Assembly: GCA_937901285.1 (NCBI GenBank)
Contig: CALCHI010000206.1
Span: forward strand, 1 to 18,600
Reading direction: 5' to 3'
Origin: UBA8437 sp003445035
Lineage (GTDB): Bacteria > Planctomycetota > Planctomycetia > Planctomycetales > Planctomycetaceae
Length of the DNA stretch: 18,600 nucleotides
Shown here: positions 15,944-18,600 of the stretch, piece by piece
Layout: every line of letters starts with the position of its first letter
Numbering within the stretch: the stretch's first letter is position 1
The notes under the pieces: generated by a model
Seen by the model: only the letters and a program-made list of their open reading frames with translations
The model's database searches: none
What the model was told of the DNA's origin: nothing
Translations under genes and position numbers: made by a program

Positions 15944-17413
15944 ATGCTATCGAAAATCGCCGACCCGTTGACGCCGGCCGTGTCCCGTCGAGACTTCTTC
16001 GCGTCGATGTCGGGTGGCCTGGGCACCGCAGCCCTGGCTGGACTGCTTTCCCAGGACCTGTATGGCACCAACGGGCTCCTGGCTGCCGAGTCGGCGTTCC
16101 CGGACCAGACACCCAAGCAGCCGCATTTTGAGCCACAGGCCAAGGCGGTGATCCACCTGTTCATGAACGGTGGTCCCAGCCAGATGGACCTGTTTGATCC
16201 CAAGGAGGAGCTGACTCGGAATCATGGCAAGTCGTATTTCGACAAGATTGCCGGCGAGGTCGAGAACCCGGGGGCGGCCGGGGCATTGATGAGGAGTCCG
16301 TTTCGCTTTGCCAGATACGGTGAATGCGGGATGGACGTCTCGGAATTGCTTCCGCACCTTGCGACCCAGGTGGATCGGATCAGTCTCGTCCGGTCGATGT
16401 ACACGACCAACCTGACTCATGAGCCCGCGTTGTTCATCGCCCACTGCGGACGGATGACTCCGGGGCTGCCGAGCCTCGGGTCGTGGGTCACTTACGGCCT
16501 CGGCAGCGAGAACCAGAACTTGCCGGCGTACATCGTGCTCGACGACCCGGCCGGGTTGCCGGTCAACGGGGTGCAGAACTGGCAGGCCGGGTTCCTGCCA
16601 CCCGTCTACCAGGGCACCCGTTTTCGTTCGACAGGAAAACCCGTGCTCAACCTGGACCGTGAATACGAGGAAGCTGAAGCGGTCGTGAAGCTGGAGCGGG
16701 ACCTGATCGGCACTCTCGACCGAATCCATCGCCGCCGCCGTTCCGGCCAGCCGCAGTTGGACGCGAGGATCGCCAGTTATGAGCTCGCCGCGAGAATGCA
16801 ACTGGCCGCCTCCGACGCATTGGACATTTCCCAGGAAACCGCTGGCACTCAGAAACGGTACGGAGTGGGAGGCAAGGACACCGATTCGTACGGTCGCCGT
16901 TGCCTGATCGCCCGCCGACTGGTCGAACGGGGCGTCCGGTTCGTGCAGTTGTTCATCAATTTTCAGATCTGGGACAACCACACCAACATCGGCACGAGCT
17001 TGCCCGGAGCCTGCCGCAAGACCGATCAGCCGATTGCGGCGCTGCTTGAGGATCTTGACGAGCGAGGGTTGCTGGACAGCACGCTGCTGGCCTGGGGTGG
17101 CGAATTCGGCCGGTTGCCGATCGCCCAGTTGCCCGGTGACAAGAACGTGCTGAAGGCCGGTCGTGATCACAATCAGAACGCGATGGTGACGTGGTTGGCC
17201 GGTGCCGGTATCAAGCGGGGTCACATTCACGGGACGACCGACGAGATCGGTTTGAAGGCAGGTGACCAGAAGGTCACCGTCCACGATTGGCATGCGACGG
17301 TGCTGCACCAGTTGGGCATGCATCACGAGGAACTGTTCCATCGCCGGAACGGATTGAAGGAACGCCTGACGTCGGTGTTTCCGGCTCGGGTCATCGACGA
17401 GATCTGTTCCTGA
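15944..17413 (+). CDS. DUF1501 domain protein with Tat signal
   Basis: DUF1501 proteins are exported, alkaline-phosphatase/sulfatase-fold-like proteins of unknown activity, almost always paired with PSCyt/DUF1553 proteins as here. I chose the ATG at 15944, with AGAGGA upstream, over in-frame GTG 15938 and TTG 15941. The N-terminus has the twin-arginine motif SRRDFF (residues 14-19) followed by a Gly/Ala-rich hydrophobic stretch, indicating export in folded form. Conserved DUF1501 landmarks include 'VIHLFMNGGPSQMDLFDPK', 'LVRSMYTTNLTHEPA', 'LLAWGGEFGRLP', 'GRDHNQNAMVTWLAGAGIK' and 'VHDWHATVLHQLG' with several conserved Asp/His residues. The 489-residue length is normal. Its stop is one base from the start of the radical SAM gene (TGATATG), which suggests translational coupling of an otherwise unrelated enzyme. 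Confidence 0.94.
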   Translation: MLSKIADPLTPAVSRRDFFASMSGGLGTAALAGLLSQDLYGTNGLLAAESAFPDQTPKQPHFEPQAKAVIHLFMNGGPSQMDLFDPKEELTRNHGKSYFDKIAGEVENPGAAGALMRSPFRFARYGECGMDVSELLPHLATQVDRISLVRSMYTTNLTHEPALFIAHCGRMTPGLPSLGSWVTYGLGSENQNLPAYIVLDDPAGLPVNGVQNWQAGFLPPVYQGTRFRSTGKPVLNLDREYEEAEAVVKLERDLIGTLDRIHRRRRSGQPQLDARIASYELAARMQLAASDALDISQETAGTQKRYGVGGKDTDSYGRRCLIARRLVERGVRFVQLFINFQIWDNHTNIGTSLPGACRKTDQPIAALLEDLDERGLLDSTLLAWGGEFGRLPIAQLPGDKNVLKAGRDHNQNAMVTWLAGAGIKRGHIHGTTDEIGLKAGDQKVTVHDWHATVLHQLGMHHEELFHRRNGLKERLTSVFPARVIDEICS

Positions 17414-17414
17414 T

Positions 17415-18600
17415 ATGACAGAGAGTCCGGTGATTCCCGTGGAGAGTTGGACTCCAGGAGAGGTCCTGAGGAGTCGCGGCGGCGTGTTGCTGGTGTCGTG
17501 CTACGAACTGGGCCACCAGCCACTGGGTGTCGCCTGGCCGTCGGCGTTTCTCAGGCGAGCGGGTTTTGATCCGGCTTGTTGCGACGTGTCGGTGGAGCCT
17601 CTGTCGCGAGCCGAACTCCGTCGTGCGGCGGTCGTGGTGGTCGCCGTGCCGATGCACACGGCGCTGCAATTGGGTGTGCGAGTGGCGCGTGCGGTGCGGG
17701 AAGAGAATCCCCAGGCCAGAGTTGTGTTTTCGGGCCTCTACGCGGTGCTCAATGCCCCCGCCCTGCTGGACGCCGGTGCCGCGGCCTGCCTGGGGGGCGA
17801 GATTGAGGGCGAGTTGGTCGCGTTGTTGGAGAGCTGGGAACGAGGTGAAGGCCAGGTGTCCACCGGTCCGCGGGTCGAATGGAAGCGTCAACCGTTTCCC
17901 GTGCCCGATCGGTCGACGTTGCCCGGCCTGGACCAGTACGCGGGATTTGAGTCGGTCGACAACGATGGGCACGTGAAAGTCGTGACCGCGGGGACGGTCG
18001 AGGCCAGTCGCGGGTGCCGGCACCTGTGTACGCACTGTCCGATTCCCCCTGTCTATGGTGGGAAGTTCGTGGCGGTGCCGGCGGAGGTCGTGCTGGCCGA
18101 CATCGAGCAGCAGGTCACCGCCGGCGCCGGTCACATCACGTTTGCCGACCCCGATTTTCTCAACGGTCCGGCTCATGCTCGCCGCGTGGCCCGCGGACTG
18201 GCGGATCGGTTTCCCGACGTGACGTTTGACTTCACCGCGAAAGTCGAGCACCTGGTCGAACGCGGTGATGTGTTGCCGGAATTGGTCGAGTGCGGGGCGG
18301 CGTTCGTGATTTCGGCGGTTGAGGCCCTGGCCGATCCCGTTCTCGAGATCCTGGAAAAGGGCCACACCCGAGATGACGTGCTGGTGGCGTTGGAACGGTG
18401 TCGCGAGGTGGGTCTGCCGGTCCGGCCGACCTGGGTCCCGTTCACACCCTGGACGACCCGGGCCGACTATTGCGAGATTCTCGAATTCATCGTCGATCAT
18501 GGCCTGGTGGGCCATGTCGACCCGGTGCAGTTCTCGATCCGGTTACTGGTTCCGCCGGGTTCGTTGCTGGAGGAGCATCCGGGTTTCGTTCCTCATCGCG
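17415..18600 (+). CDS. B12-binding-like radical SAM protein, CUAEP/CCAEP-tail family candidate, 3' partial
   Basis: From ATG 17415 the frame is uninterrupted for 395 codons to the right edge, so the gene is 3'-truncated by the window. Residues ~22-145 form an alpha/beta domain in the position of a cobalamin-binding domain; it opens 'VLLVSCYELGHQPLG' and lacks the DxHxxG cobalamin-ligand motif. The radical SAM domain follows, with the 4Fe-4S motif CRHLCTHC (Cys201, 205, 208) in 'EASRGCRHLCTHCPIPPVYG'. Further family-like blocks are 'HITFADPDFLNG', 'KVEHLVERGDVLPEL', 'LEKGHTRDD' and 'PTWVPFTPWTT'. These blocks match what I remember of the CUAEP/CCAEP-tail radical SAM (seleno)protein family, whose C-terminal Cys-Sec or Cys-Cys motif would lie beyond this window. 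The reaction is unknown. It starts one base after the DUF1501 stop. Radical SAM membership is firm; the subfamily is from recollection. Confidence 0.85.
   Translation, partial: MTESPVIPVESWTPGEVLRSRGGVLLVSCYELGHQPLGVAWPSAFLRRAGFDPACCDVSVEPLSRAELRRAAVVVVAVPMHTALQLGVRVARAVREENPQARVVFSGLYAVLNAPALLDAGAAACLGGEIEGELVALLESWERGEGQVSTGPRVEWKRQPFPVPDRSTLPGLDQYAGFESVDNDGHVKVVTAGTVEASRGCRHLCTHCPIPPVYGGKFVAVPAEVVLADIEQQVTAGAGHITFADPDFLNGPAHARRVARGLADRFPDVTFDFTAKVEHLVERGDVLPELVECGAAFVISAVEALADPVLEILEKGHTRDDVLVALERCREVGLPVRPTWVPFTPWTTRADYCEILEFIVDHGLVGHVDPVQFSIRLLVPPGSLLEEHPGFVPHR

Noticed and set aside
15947..17341. Minus-strand open frame of about 460 codons antisense to the DUF1501 gene
   Set aside because: The plus strand carries all DUF1501 signatures and a Tat signal. 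The antisense translation shows no family motif.
1..18600. CRISPR arrays, insertion sequences, toxin-antitoxin or phage-defence genes
   Set aside because: No direct repeat array, transposase, integrase or defence domain was recognised on either strand. The window is mostly ordinary metabolic, signalling and secreted-protein genes.

Overview
The window looks like chromosomal DNA of a planctomycete, probably of the Pirellulales/Planctomycetales type. The strongest evidence is a secreted cytochrome c protein of the PSCyt/DUF1549/DUF1553 family followed by a Tat-exported DUF1501 protein, a pair greatly expanded in that phylum. High GC, long secreted hypotheticals, weak Shine-Dalgarno sequences and a DUF11-repeat membrane protein agree with this. 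No CRISPR array, insertion sequence, rRNA or phage gene was seen.

Layout. (1) 1-1309, plus strand: the 3' part of a DUF4091-like glycosidase-type protein, visibly lower in GC than the rest. (2) 1310-1605 has no gene; it holds small hairpins and one strong bidirectional terminator. (3) 1606-7469, minus strand, in transcription order: nadK, a secreted hypothetical protein, a diadenylate cyclase with an archaeal-type (DacZ-like) architecture, a DUF11-repeat membrane-anchored protein coupled by ATGA to queF, then tRNA-Glu(CUC) with its own promoter and terminator. (4) 7566-9121, plus strand: an all-helical ACP-phosphodiesterase-like hypothetical coupled by ATGA to a D-tagatose/D-psicose 3-epimerase-type enzyme. 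(5) 9096-10199, minus strand: a site-2-protease family membrane metalloprotease whose 3' end overlaps the epimerase gene by 26 bp. (6) 10374-12775, plus strand: a mandelate racemase-type enolase superfamily enzyme, then a secreted serine beta-lactamase/esterase family protein. (7) 12940-18600, plus strand: PSCyt/PSD1 protein, DUF1501 protein, and, one base after the DUF1501 stop, a radical SAM protein that runs off the right edge.

How the genes relate. The minus-strand block mixes cofactor and signalling functions (NADP synthesis, c-di-AMP synthesis, queuosine precursor reduction) and looks like a housekeeping cluster. The epimerase and the enolase superfamily enzyme both carry complete catalytic sets and fit carbohydrate or sugar-acid catabolism, in keeping with the polysaccharide-degrading lifestyle inferred from the PSCyt/DUF1501 pair.

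The two observations most worth a second look are the PK_C-DAC fusion cyclase with an RHW active-site motif, and the edge-truncated radical SAM gene. The latter resembles the CUAEP/CCAEP-tail radical SAM (seleno)protein family, whose diagnostic tail would lie just outside this window.
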